Of a DNA stretch of 64,000 nucleotides, positions 15,287 to 22,494 are shown in pieces. How positions within the stretch are numbered: position 1 is the first letter of the stretch; each line of letters begins with the position of its first letter. The notes under the pieces are model-generated. The model was not told the DNA's origin. It searched no databases and worked only from the letters and a program-made list of their open reading frames with translations. A program made the translations under genes and the position numbers. The stretch covers positions 1-64,000 of IMG/VR virus record IMGVR_UViG_3300027797_000019, one strand, 5' to 3'. The stretch is from a virus.

Positions 15287-15784
15287 TTAAAAATTCCAAT
15301 GCTTGTTTTCTCTTTCCCAATAAAACTCTAGGGGTTCTTTTTTCCAGTCATAGTAAAATCCTACAACGTCTGACCAGAAAACACTGTGTACATTTTCAAA
15401 TAACGCAACCGAGATTACGTTAAGTCCCTTGTCTTGAAGATCTGCAGAGATAAATTCAAATGTTTTACCGGAAATAACACCCGCCTCGACAATAATGACA
15501 TTCTCATAACTGTCAAACTTGTGAGAAACAAAGTGTATAAAATCATCTTGGAAATGGGCAGGGTCTTCATCGGGATATGGGATATCTACAGGTACAATGT
15601 CTAGCATTTCACCATCTTTGCTTAAATGATGTGCTACATGCATAGCTACAGTAGCGCTATAATCAGGTGACACCATTGCAATAACAGTGTTGCGAGGGGT
15701 TAATTCATTGTATTGAGCTAGTTCTTCCAGCTGACCACATACTTTTGTAATGGCTTCCCATTCTAATTCTCTATTAACTTTCAT
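15287..15784 (-). CDS. Phosphoribosyltransferase-like protein, 165 aa
   Basis: The segment NVIIVEAGVISGKTFEFI near residues 95-112 matches the PRPP-binding loop layout of type I phosphoribosyltransferases (hydrophobic strand, acidic residue, then a small-residue loop and Thr). A preceding VAHHL...IVPVDIPYPDEDPAHF stretch fits the hood region. The usual paired acidic residues are reduced to Glu-Ala, so catalysis is uncertain. It may salvage a base or be a regulatory relic. The start overlaps the upstream gene by 4 bases. Confidence 0.6.
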   Translation of the reverse strand: MKVNRELEWEAITKVCGQLEELAQYNELTPRNTVIAMVSPDYSATVAMHVAHHLSKDGEMLDIVPVDIPYPDEDPAHFQDDFIHFVSHKFDSYENVIIVEAGVISGKTFEFISADLQDKGLNVISVALFENVHSVFWSDVVGFYYDWKKEPLEFYWERENKHWNF

Positions 15785-15981
15785 AGGTCTTGTGTTATGA
15801 TACCCAGTCGGTTGTCTTTTGCATCTGTAATAATATCAACAGTCCCAGTTCTGTATAACTTATACTGTCCGTTCTTGTAGACTTTAATAGTCTTAGACTC
15901 GTCCAGGTATTTGAACGTCTTCTTAAGTAAGATGTCACGTATCTTCTTAAGTTTTAAGCTCGAAGTATACCTTTCCGGCAT
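15781..15981 (-). CDS. Hypothetical basic protein, 66 aa
   Basis: A Lys/Arg/Tyr-rich product (KLKKIRDILLKKTFKYLDE...) with alternating strands in the second half, compatible with a small nucleic-acid-binding domain. It is the first gene of the leftward unit from the divergent promoter at about 16.0 kb. Confidence 0.55.
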   Translation of the reverse strand: MPERYTSSLKLKKIRDILLKKTFKYLDESKTIKVYKNGQYKLYRTGTVDIITDAKDNRLGIITQDL

Positions 15982-16008
15982 ATTACACTTTAAAAGTTTA
16001 ACCTAACC

Positions 16009-16036
16009 TCTACAAAAATACTAATAAATTTGTAGA
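16009..16036. promoter_or_regulatory. Operator-like inverted repeat in divergent promoter
   Basis: TCTACAAA (16009-16016) and TTTGTAGA (16029-16036) are perfect 8-base inverted arms with a 12-base spacer. The left arm overlaps the -7 of the leftward promoter and the right arm overlaps the -33 of the rightward promoter, so one bound regulator could control both. Confidence 0.6.
16013..16020 (-). promoter_or_regulatory. Leftward -7 element TATTTTTG
   Basis: On the minus strand this is an exact TAnnTTTG match 32 bases before the start of the 66-residue gene. A partial -33 (GTTT) lies about 20 bases further upstream. It would drive the 15981-to-13935 unit. Confidence 0.5.
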
Positions 16037-16060
16037 ATTTAAACTTTCTAAGTATATTTG
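16029..16060 (+). promoter_or_regulatory. Rightward Bacteroidota-type promoter
   Basis: TTTG (16029-16032), a 20-base spacer and TATATTTG (16053-16060) match the Bacteroidota -33/-7 promoter closely. The predicted start is about 20 bases before the ATG at 16088. This is the best promoter in the window and the probable source of the rightward transcript into the packaging genes. Confidence 0.7.
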
Positions 16061-16087
16061 TATTGTAGACCTTAAACCAATAAGAAT

Positions 16088-16372
16088 ATGGATACAACAG
16101 AAAACCTTGCACAAGAAGCTCCTAAGCAGGAACAACCTTCGCGAGAAGACATTATCAAATGGTACAATTCACAGATTGAGTTAGCAAGTCTTCGTTATCA
16201 ACTTGCAGATCTCAACAGTAAAACAGCAATTGCAGATGCACAGCGATTGAATGCAGTGATGACTATGAGTGCTATGCAAGCTTCACAGGAAGATGGTGAG
16301 CAAGATGAAAATATTACTCCTAATGAAGAACCGGCGTCTGGAGGTGGAAGATCTCTCAAACGCAATAGTTAA
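16088..16372 (+). CDS. Conserved phage hypothetical, 94 aa
   Basis: It has an acidic, Gln-rich N-terminus and a central amphipathic helix (REDIIKWYNSQIELASLRYQ...IADAQRLNAVMTMSAM, about residues 20-63), then a disordered acidic tail. I associate this coiled-coil layout with a small protein at the head of structural modules in Bacteroidota phages, but no function is known to me. It is the first gene after the strong rightward promoter. Confidence 0.7.
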   Translation: MDTTENLAQEAPKQEQPSREDIIKWYNSQIELASLRYQLADLNSKTAIADAQRLNAVMTMSAMQASQEDGEQDENITPNEEPASGGGRSLKRNS

Positions 16373-16419
16373 GAAAGGGTGAATAAGTGAAATCCAATAC
16401 CTGTGAAAACCTATGGTAT

Positions 16420-16447
16420 AAGCCCTCCGTCTAAACGCGGGGGGTTT
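16420..16447 (+). terminator. GC-rich hairpin after first rightward gene
   Basis: AAGCCCTCCG and CGGGGGGTTT pair over 10 positions (two G-U) with an 8-base loop. Only a short T run follows, so termination may be partial, thinning transcription into the downstream tRNA and packaging genes. Confidence 0.55.
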
Positions 16448-16470
16448 ATCCATTAACTAAGTTCTTTAAA

Positions 16471-16596
16471 ATGAAGAAGCAACGAGGAGGACCTAAGCGA
16501 AACCGTTGGATTGAGGACATCGAGGATAGGAACTACGAAAACCGCGGTTTTGAAAAGTTTTCTAAGAAAAACCAACAAAAAAAGAAAACTGATTAG
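16471..16596 (+). CDS. Small highly basic protein, 41 aa
   Basis: ATG at 16471 gives a 41-residue frame beginning MKKQRGGPKRNRWIEDIED and ending in a Lys-rich tail (SKKNQQKKKTD). Basic residues dominate both ends, suggesting RNA or DNA binding. It fits neatly between the hairpin and tRNA-Thr. Family unknown. Confidence 0.5.
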   Translation: MKKQRGGPKRNRWIEDIEDRNYENRGFEKFSKKNQQKKKTD

Positions 16597-16601
16597 GTCT
16601 T

Positions 16602-16675
16602 GCCACCATAGCTCAATCTGGTAGAGCAACTGATTTGTACTCAGTAGGTTGTGGGTTCAATTCCTACTGGTGGCT
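16602..16675 (+). tRNA. tRNA-Thr (anticodon TGT)
   Basis: Cloverleaf: acceptor GCCACCA / TGGTGGC, D-stem GCTC / GAGC, anticodon stem ACTGA / TCAGT with loop TTTGTAC, T-stem GTGGG / CCTAC (one G-U). Discriminator T, no encoded CCA. It reads ACA codons. Confidence 0.95.
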
Positions 16676-16700
16676 CTAAACAATTATAAACCAATAAATT

Positions 16701-16976
16701 ATGAAATTAGTCGGAACAAGAATTCTATTAAACAAGCCTGTAAAACCTGAATCTAAGGTAATCTTAACACCTGAAGGTGAAGCCGAGGTTGAAAGAACAA
16801 TGATGAAACAGTGGACAACTCTTGAGGTCTATGCAGTCGGTGAAGACGTATCTCTTGTTAAAACTGGAGATAAGGTCTACATCCCTGCAATTATTCTTCA
16901 GAACACTGAGATTGTCGAGGTAGATGGAGAAACACGTCTGATGATTGCTGAAAGAGACATTGCAATTGTCTGGTAA
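16701..16976 (+). CDS. GroES-like co-chaperonin, 91 aa
   Basis: The N-terminus (MKLVGTRILLNKPVKPESKVILTPEG), the central LEVYAVGEDVSLVKTGDKVYIP and the C-terminal RDIAIVW follow the Cpn10 beta-barrel pattern, including the conserved VxxVGxxV...GDxV segment. At 91 residues it is close to bacterial GroES. No GroEL is present, so it probably caps the host chaperonin, as T4 gp31 does for capsid folding. The mobile-loop region is reduced or altered. It lies between two tRNA genes. Confidence 0.85.
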   Translation: MKLVGTRILLNKPVKPESKVILTPEGEAEVERTMMKQWTTLEVYAVGEDVSLVKTGDKVYIPAIILQNTEIVEVDGETRLMIAERDIAIVW

Positions 16977-16981
16977 CTAAA

Positions 16982-17056
16982 GGCGGGGTAGACTGGAGTT
17001 GGTTCCAGCTTGGTCTCATAAGCCAAACTACGTGAGTTCGAATCTCACCCCCGCAA
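16982..17056 (+). tRNA. tRNA with CAT anticodon (Met or Ile2)
   Basis: T-arm (GTGAG-TTCGAAT-CTCAC), anticodon arm (TTGGT-CTCATAA-GCCAA) and acceptor GCGGGG / CCCCGC are clear. The first base pair would be G1:A72, a mismatch as in initiator tRNAs, but the anticodon stem lacks the initiator GGG/CCC run. The D-arm is CTGG / CCAG with two extra bases before it. Elongator Met, initiator-like or lysidine-type Ile2 cannot be separated from sequence alone. Confidence 0.85.
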
Positions 17057-17063
17057 CAAGTCA

Positions 17064-17156
17064 ATGTCTTGTTGGTGTAAGCGTAAAAAGAACACACCTA
17101 TCCCTACTTGGTGGAAAGGGTTACAGGCATATTCGCAAGTATGTCCTGGATATTAG
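17064..17156 (+). CDS. Possible small Cys/Trp protein, 30 aa
   Basis: The frame starts MSCWCKRKKNTPIPTWWKGL and has a CxC pair, a Lys cluster and a WW pair, which looks selected. It sits directly after the CAT tRNA and before the 140-residue gene. No family is known to me. Confidence 0.35.
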   Translation: MSCWCKRKKNTPIPTWWKGLQAYSQVCPGY

Positions 17157-17207
17157 GTGATGAGCGTGAAACTCGCTCACTGACATTCATTAACAAATTA
17201 AACCAAA

Positions 17208-17630
17208 ATGGAAGTAAACAAAATAACAAAAAAGGTAAGACTGGATCACTACGATCTGGTAAAGTACCAAATCATTACAGAAGTAATGTTCTTTAAAAAA
17301 GAGAACATTGTTCCTAGTGATTTGGAGCTTTTGACATTACTAGGGTTATGGGGACCAATTGAATTACGATCATTCTGTGATCGTGCTTCGGGTATAGTAT
17401 ACAAGCACACTGTAAAACCTGAAGTGCGTTCACAGAACGTGCGCAATCGCATGGTAAGTCTTGAAAAAAGAGGATATGTAATAAAGTCGCGCAAGGGTAA
17501 AAAAATTATTCAGCTAGTTGACGGATTAGGTATTGCAAAGAGAGGAAACATTTTACTAAACTATAATTTTCTAGCAGTTGAAGCCAACCAAGAGAAATCC
17601 AATAGTAAAGAAGACAGCAGAGAAGCTTAA
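17208..17630 (+). CDS. Hypothetical winged-helix-like protein, 140 aa
   Basis: Residues about 75-105 (SQNVRNRMVSLEKRGYVIKSRKGKKIIQL) have the recognition-helix-plus-wing rhythm of winged-helix DNA-binding domains. The first half is helical (DLELLTLLGLWGPIELRSFCD). It immediately precedes and overlaps (53 bases) the HU/IHF-like gene, suggesting both act on phage DNA. The family assignment is tentative. Confidence 0.6.
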   Translation: MEVNKITKKVRLDHYDLVKYQIITEVMFFKKENIVPSDLELLTLLGLWGPIELRSFCDRASGIVYKHTVKPEVRSQNVRNRMVSLEKRGYVIKSRKGKKIIQLVDGLGIAKRGNILLNYNFLAVEANQEKSNSKEDSREA

Positions 17631-17988
17631 TCTAAATCAAGAATTAGTTGATTCAGTGATTGTGCAGTATTGGAAATATGTTCACAATCAAATGTCTCAG
17701 GTTAAGCACACGCATATTCAAGTTCCTAATCTTGGAACATTTGTAGTTAAACCCTGGTCTTTAGAAAATAAATTAGCTCGACTGCAAAGGTTAATTGAAT
17801 CAATTGGTGCTCCTAAAACATTACAACAGTATAGCATTTTAAAAGATAAATATGATCAACTTGACAAACTTTTAGATTTAAAAGAAAAGGTTGCAATGCT
17901 TGAACAAGAAAAATCTGAAATTAAAAACCAAAGAAAACAAGATGAACAGCGTAATAAGAATCTGGAAGAACAAGGGACAAATATTTGA
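17578..17988 (+). CDS. HU/IHF-like DNA-architectural protein, 136 aa
   Basis: The first 65 residues (PIVKKTAEKLNLNQELVDSVIVQYWKYVHNQMSQVKHTHIQVPNLGTFVV) match the HU/IHF helical body and the start of the beta arm (NLGTF). The usual proline-tipped arm is replaced by a C-terminal coiled coil (about residues 66-136). IHF-like genes are a known feature of crAss-like phages. The start is TTG; no upstream ATG exists in frame and the next Met falls inside the domain. It overlaps the preceding gene by 53 bases. Confidence 0.75.
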   Translation: MKPTKRNPIVKKTAEKLNLNQELVDSVIVQYWKYVHNQMSQVKHTHIQVPNLGTFVVKPWSLENKLARLQRLIESIGAPKTLQQYSILKDKYDQLDKLLDLKEKVAMLEQEKSEIKNQRKQDEQRNKNLEEQGTNI

Positions 17989-18250
17989 GGGCATTAAGAA
18001 TTCAATATTTACCAAAGACGATGTTGAAAACATCGCCTATGAGAGAATGTACATATGCGACAGTTGTGAGCATATTGATAGAAATGGTGAAAAATGTCTT
18101 GTACCAGGAACTCAACCTTGTTGCGGAGAATGCGGATGTAAACTACACTGGAAAATCAGAAGTTTATCAAGTAGTTGTCCGGTGGGAAAATGGAAAGAAG
18201 AGCTTACCGAAGAAGAAGCTCAAAAGCTTGAACAAAAATTAGGACTTTAA
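17942..18250 (+). CDS. Cys-rich zinc-binding protein, 102 aa
   Basis: I place the start at ATG 17942 (MNSVIRIWKNKGQIFEGIKNSI...); the frame is open further upstream but only with a TTG. Cysteines occur as CDSC...C...CCGECGC...C (about residues 39-79), enough for two zinc sites. The N-terminal helix is basic. It sits between the IHF-like and nuclease genes at the front of the packaging module; a role in packaging or transcription is inferred from context only. Confidence 0.65.
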   Translation: MNSVIRIWKNKGQIFEGIKNSIFTKDDVENIAYERMYICDSCEHIDRNGEKCLVPGTQPCCGECGCKLHWKIRSLSSSCPVGKWKEELTEEEAQKLEQKLGL

Positions 18251-18262
18251 AAACCAAAACCT

Positions 18263-19120
18263 ATGGAAATATTTTTTAACGAATCAGATCATTCTTATCA
18301 CTCAATAGATAAATCGGATTCTATAAAGTGGGTAAGTGCTACTTCACTTTTAAGTTTTTACAAACAACCATTTGATCCAAAATCTATTTCTGAAAAGTCA
18401 TCTCGCAATGCAAAGAGTAAGTGGTATGGGATGAACCCAGAAGAAATACGCGCTATTTGGAAAAAAGAAGCAGATCGTGCAACATCTCTTGGTAACTGGT
18501 ATCACAAACAAAGAGAGGATGATCTTTTAGGTTGTAATACTATTGTCAGGTATAATACCGAATTACCAATTGTAGCTCCTATTGTAGATGCTGAAGGTTA
18601 CAAGGTTGCCCCAGAGCAAAAACTTACAGAAGGTATTTATCCTGAACACATGGTATATCTCAAGTCAGCCGCTGTATGTGGACAAAGTGATTTAGTTGAA
18701 GTAGCTAATGGTAAAGTGTACATTACTGACTACAAAACAAACAAAGAAATTAAAAAAGAAAGCTACAGAAACTGGGAAGGTATTTCTCAAAAAATGGAAT
18801 ATCCAGTTTCTCATTTAGATGATTGTAATCTGAATCATTACAATCTTCAACTTTCTATATACATGTATATCGTGTTAAAGCATAACCCTAAACTTCAACC
18901 AGGTGAACTTACTATTCATCATATCATGTTTGAGGAAAGAGAGGAAAAAGATGAAAATGGTTTTCCCCTTGTGATTTATGATGAGAAAGGGTTCCCAAAA
19001 GTTAAAGAGGTGGTTATATACAGATTACCTTATTTGAAAGATGAAGTTGTCAGTCTTTTGAAGCATTATCAAGACAACAAGGAAAAACTATTATCAAAAA
19101 AATATGGTCAAGCTGTTTGA
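18263..19120 (+). CDS. PD-(D/E)XK family nuclease, 285 aa
   Basis: The catalytic layout is visible: an upstream acidic helix (HKQREDD, near residue 80), GQSDLVE with D143, then ITDYKTN with D156 and K158, followed by a Gln/Tyr helix (NLQLSIYMYIV). This is the Cas4/RecB-like branch of the superfamily. Such a nuclease next to the packaging genes is typical of crAss-like phages and may process DNA ends or recombination intermediates before packaging. It overlaps the next gene by 17 bases. Confidence 0.8.
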   Translation: MEIFFNESDHSYHSIDKSDSIKWVSATSLLSFYKQPFDPKSISEKSSRNAKSKWYGMNPEEIRAIWKKEADRATSLGNWYHKQREDDLLGCNTIVRYNTELPIVAPIVDAEGYKVAPEQKLTEGIYPEHMVYLKSAAVCGQSDLVEVANGKVYITDYKTNKEIKKESYRNWEGISQKMEYPVSHLDDCNLNHYNLQLSIYMYIVLKHNPKLQPGELTIHHIMFEEREEKDENGFPLVIYDEKGFPKVKEVVIYRLPYLKDEVVSLLKHYQDNKEKLLSKKYGQAV

Positions 19121-19616
19121 TATCCAAAATGGTACAGTAGTTCCAACAGAGCATTGCTTTGTTTTGGGGACACTTAAAAAAATACAAGACGAGTATCCTA
19201 ATGATTATTTGTCAATTTATGGATACGTTTTTTATATGACATGTCCTAATCCTGAATTGAATCCTTTCTTTGACATTATTGAAAATGATAAGGAAGAACT
19301 GATACTTAGAGAAGTGAACGCTGAGTTTTCAACTGAGGATATTACTATTAGAGACGCAATTAAATTTTGTGAGAAGTTATATGAAACACCTACATATCGT
19401 GCTTATATGGGTATAAAGCAAATGCTTGACAGATTGGCAAGATATATGGAAAATACGCCCGTTGAACACGGTAGAGATGGTAACATTAATTCACTAGTTA
19501 ATGCAGCAGCTAAGTTTGAACAAATAAGAATGTCATTTAAAGGTGCATACAAAGATTTGATGGAAGAGCAAAAAGGTACAGCAAGAGGTGGTCAACAACT
19601 TGCATATGACCAATAG
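19104..19616 (+). CDS. Conserved structural-module protein, 170 aa
   Basis: A soluble alpha/beta protein with an acidic central part and a helical C-terminus (NINSLVNAAAKFEQIRMSFKGAYKDLMEEQKG). It is translationally coupled to the nuclease and lies close to TerL, where small-terminase subunits are often found. The helical end would suit oligomerisation, so a TerS-like role is conceivable, but no DNA-binding motif is evident. Confidence 0.6.
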   Translation: MVKLFDIQNGTVVPTEHCFVLGTLKKIQDEYPNDYLSIYGYVFYMTCPNPELNPFFDIIENDKEELILREVNAEFSTEDITIRDAIKFCEKLYETPTYRAYMGIKQMLDRLARYMENTPVEHGRDGNINSLVNAAAKFEQIRMSFKGAYKDLMEEQKGTARGGQQLAYDQ

Positions 19617-19643
19617 TATAACGAAACGAAATAAATATGAGTA

Positions 19644-19880
19644 ATGAAGGTGACAGTAGACAAACAGAAGTTGGCGACAGTACTACTTATGATCGCAATG
19701 TTTTTCAATCCGTTTGGATTCGATGCTTTATTCAAACTAGTAATGGACTTGACAGGTTCTTATTGGATTACGGATATAATTTTTTATTGCGTTTCGGGAT
19801 TGTTCTTTGGACTATATATCTTATTGCGCAAGTCAATTAAAAAACATAAAAGACACCCGTATGATGACCTTTTTATATAA
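19644..19880 (+). CDS. Small two-span membrane protein, 78 aa
   Basis: Hydrophobic helices at about residues 9-36 and 40-62 are followed by a basic tail (LLRKSIKKHKRHPYDD). The topology fits a small inner-membrane protein. A second ATG 7 bases upstream opens a different, less plausible frame. It is located between the nuclease cluster and TerL. A holin-like role is possible but unsupported. Confidence 0.65.
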   Translation: MKVTVDKQKLATVLLMIAMFFNPFGFDALFKLVMDLTGSYWITDIIFYCVSGLFFGLYILLRKSIKKHKRHPYDDLFI

Positions 19881-20262
19881 AATTAGAAACAGTATTACCG
19901 ATAGACTAGGATGGTTCTTTTGTGAAATATCGTTTAAGTCATTGGATAAATGGAAAAACGAATCATTCTCAATGTTTTTCTATAGTATCGGTATTTGGTT
20001 TTATAGCTTTTATAAAAATATTAATGATAAAGAAATTATGCTAGAAGAAGGATTTTATAATTGGTTATTCCATTTTAACCCTTATACACAACTTTGGTCT
20101 ATAGTACATAGAGAAGATTATAAAGCTTACTGGAGTGGTGGAGAAACTAAATATCCGGTAGTTAAATCAAAGGATATTAAAACTTTGATTTACGTGGTTA
20201 ATACTTCAAACGGTGATCCCTCATTTATACAAGAGGTTGTAGACTTGGCTGTAATAGAGTAA
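19861..20262 (+). CDS. Hypothetical aromatic-rich protein, 133 aa
   Basis: I start at ATG 19861 (MMTFLYKIRNSITDRLGWF...), which overlaps the membrane-protein gene by 20 bases; a longer frame to 19807 would overlap far more. The chain is unusually rich in Phe, Tyr and Trp in its first 90 residues. It may be peripheral to the membrane. TerL begins 4 bases after its stop. Confidence 0.55.
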   Translation: MMTFLYKIRNSITDRLGWFFCEISFKSLDKWKNESFSMFFYSIGIWFYSFYKNINDKEIMLEEGFYNWLFHFNPYTQLWSIVHREDYKAYWSGGETKYPVVKSKDIKTLIYVVNTSNGDPSFIQEVVDLAVIE

Positions 20263-20265
20263 TAC

Positions 20266-22473
20266 TTGGAAACATTTATTGACATACCTACATACGATGC
20301 ATCTGTTGGTGAGTGGAGTATTACAAGTTACAATACTCGTGAACAGTTTGTAGATTTCCTTAAATCTATTTTTAAGGAACCAGGTTTGTATGCTTTTGAT
20401 GAAACTACTAAACTTTTTAACGAGCAGGCAAAGATATTTAATCAACAAAAAGTATACTGTGCTGCACCATTTCGTAGTAAGGACTTTATTGATTATTGGA
20501 ATAACGAAAAAAATAAATGCAGAAAAGGTGTAATATTTAAAAACCCTCTTGGTAAAACATGGTACTTAACAAGGGACTATTACATGTGGTTAAACTTTCT
20601 GCCCATTTACAATAAAGAGCAGGGAAAATTTACGTTTGCTGACATAAGAGATGCGCAGTATCACATGGCACTCTACGAGGACATTGCAAAATACAGTTTT
20701 AAACATGTTGCGATTTTAAAGAAACGTCAGATTGCATCTTCTTATTTCCATACTGCAAAAATGATAAACAACTTCTGGTTTGAGGAGGGTTCTATCAATA
20801 AAATGGCAGGTTCTCTAAAAGATTACATTAATGAAAAGGGTACATGGCGATTTATGGAAGAATACAGAAACTTCTTGAATCAACACACTGCATGGTACAG
20901 ACCTTGTAATCCTGATAAGATTCTTAACTGGCAGCAAAAAATCGAAGTTAATGCTGGTGGAAGAAAGAAAGACGTAGGTCTAAACTCAGTCATCATAGGG
21001 TTGTCTTTGGATAAAGATCCGACAAATGGTGTAGGCGGTCCATGTAATTTATTTTTTCATGAGGAAGCAGGTATTGCCCCTAACATGGATAAAACAATAG
21101 AATACTTATTACCCGCATTAAAATCAGGTATGATCTACACAGGTATGTTTGTAGCTGCAGGGTCTGTGGGTGATTTGGATCAGTGTGAACCACTGAAGGA
21201 AATGATATTACAACCCGATTCCAAAGACGTTCTTGCTGTAGGTACTAATCTGTTAAATGAAAACTGGGAATATGCAGAATGTGGTTTGTTTATTCCAGAA
21301 CAGTGGTCTATGCTTCCGTGTATTGATGAATACGGTAATTCCCTAGTTGAACAAGCGCTAGAAATGATTGTTGAGGAGCGTAAGGATTGGAAGAAAAAAC
21401 TTAAAGCACAAGACTATCAATTACGCATTTCTCAGAAACCTATTAACATCGAAGAAGCATTCGCGAATAGAAAAGTATCTCTATTCCCGTTACATCTTGT
21501 AAATGCCCAGTTGAGAAGAATTGAAGAACGAGAATACTATACTGAATATGTTGATTTGTATAGGGATGAAAATGGTAAGATTGCAGTTCGCGAATCGAGA
21601 AAACTACCAATTAGTGAATTTCCTATTTCACCAAAGACTACTGACAAGGAAGGTACAATTGTAGTATATGAACGACCTGTTGAAGATCCTACTTTTGGAA
21701 TGTATTACGCTTCAGTCGACCCTGTTTCCGAAGGTAAAACAACTACATCAGATTCACTGTGCTCAATCATTGTCTACAAAACCTCTATAGAAATTACTAA
21801 AAAGAAAAGCGATGGTTCCGTTGAAAGTCACGTTGAGCGTGACAAGGTGGTTGCTGTATGGTGTGGGAGATTTGATGACTTGAATAAAACCCATGAGAGA
21901 TTAGAAAATATAATTGAATGGTACAATGCCTGGACAATTGTAGAAAACAACATCTCATTGTTTATTCAGCATATGATAGCTCGAAGAAAGCAGCGATATC
22001 TTGTACCCAAAAATCAAATTCTGTTTCTTAAAGACTTAGGTGCAAATACAAATGTCTTCCAGGAATATGGATGGCGTAACGTTGGTAGTATATTTAAAAC
22101 ACACCTCTTGAGTTATGCTGTTTCTTTTTTGACGGAAGAGCTGGATCACATTACAAAAAGTGACGGGGAAATTGTAAAGACAGTATATGGTGTCGAAAGA
22201 ATTCCAGACCCCATGCTTCTTAAAGAAATGCAGGCGTACAGAGAAGGACTGAACGTTGACCGTTTAGTAAGTTTTGCTGCACTGGTGGCGTTCTCCAAAA
22301 TACAGCATTCTAATAGAGGTTATGCGAGAAAAACAGAGTATGAGAACACCAATTTGGAGAACTCACCAAAAAATAGTAACTTAAAAATGAGTCCCTTTAG
22401 GCATATTGGAGGTTCTAAAAACGCAACTTTAAGCTCAGGAAAGCCTAGGAACCCCTTTAAGAACTTTCGATGA
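20266..22473 (+). CDS. terL: Terminase large subunit
   Basis: The 735-residue packaging motor has a divergent Walker A-like region (KKRQIASSYFH, R154 onward), a Walker B with catalytic acids in FFHEEAG (E266-E267), and a C-terminal RNase H-like nuclease domain starting YASVDPV with D485. TerL drives DNA into the procapsid by ATP hydrolysis and cuts concatemers. The size exceeds most TerLs (about 450-600) because of a long N-terminal region, as in crAss-like phages. The start is TTG, 3 bases after the previous stop. Confidence 0.92.
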   Translation: METFIDIPTYDASVGEWSITSYNTREQFVDFLKSIFKEPGLYAFDETTKLFNEQAKIFNQQKVYCAAPFRSKDFIDYWNNEKNKCRKGVIFKNPLGKTWYLTRDYYMWLNFLPIYNKEQGKFTFADIRDAQYHMALYEDIAKYSFKHVAILKKRQIASSYFHTAKMINNFWFEEGSINKMAGSLKDYINEKGTWRFMEEYRNFLNQHTAWYRPCNPDKILNWQQKIEVNAGGRKKDVGLNSVIIGLSLDKDPTNGVGGPCNLFFHEEAGIAPNMDKTIEYLLPALKSGMIYTGMFVAAGSVGDLDQCEPLKEMILQPDSKDVLAVGTNLLNENWEYAECGLFIPEQWSMLPCIDEYGNSLVEQALEMIVEERKDWKKKLKAQDYQLRISQKPINIEEAFANRKVSLFPLHLVNAQLRRIEEREYYTEYVDLYRDENGKIAVRESRKLPISEFPISPKTTDKEGTIVVYERPVEDPTFGMYYASVDPVSEGKTTTSDSLCSIIVYKTSIEITKKKSDGSVESHVERDKVVAVWCGRFDDLNKTHERLENIIEWYNAWTIVENNISLFIQHMIARRKQRYLVPKNQILFLKDLGANTNVFQEYGWRNVGSIFKTHLLSYAVSFLTEELDHITKSDGEIVKTVYGVERIPDPMLLKEMQAYREGLNVDRLVSFAALVAFSKIQHSNRGYARKTEYENTNLENSPKNSNLKMSPFRHIGGSKNATLSSGKPRNPFKNFR

Positions 22474-22494
22474 TAGACTTTAATCCAATGAAAG

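Noticed and set aside
17108-17296. Rightward 62-codon frame before the winged-helix-like gene
   Set aside because: It overlaps the start of the better-supported 140-residue gene in another frame and is of biased composition.
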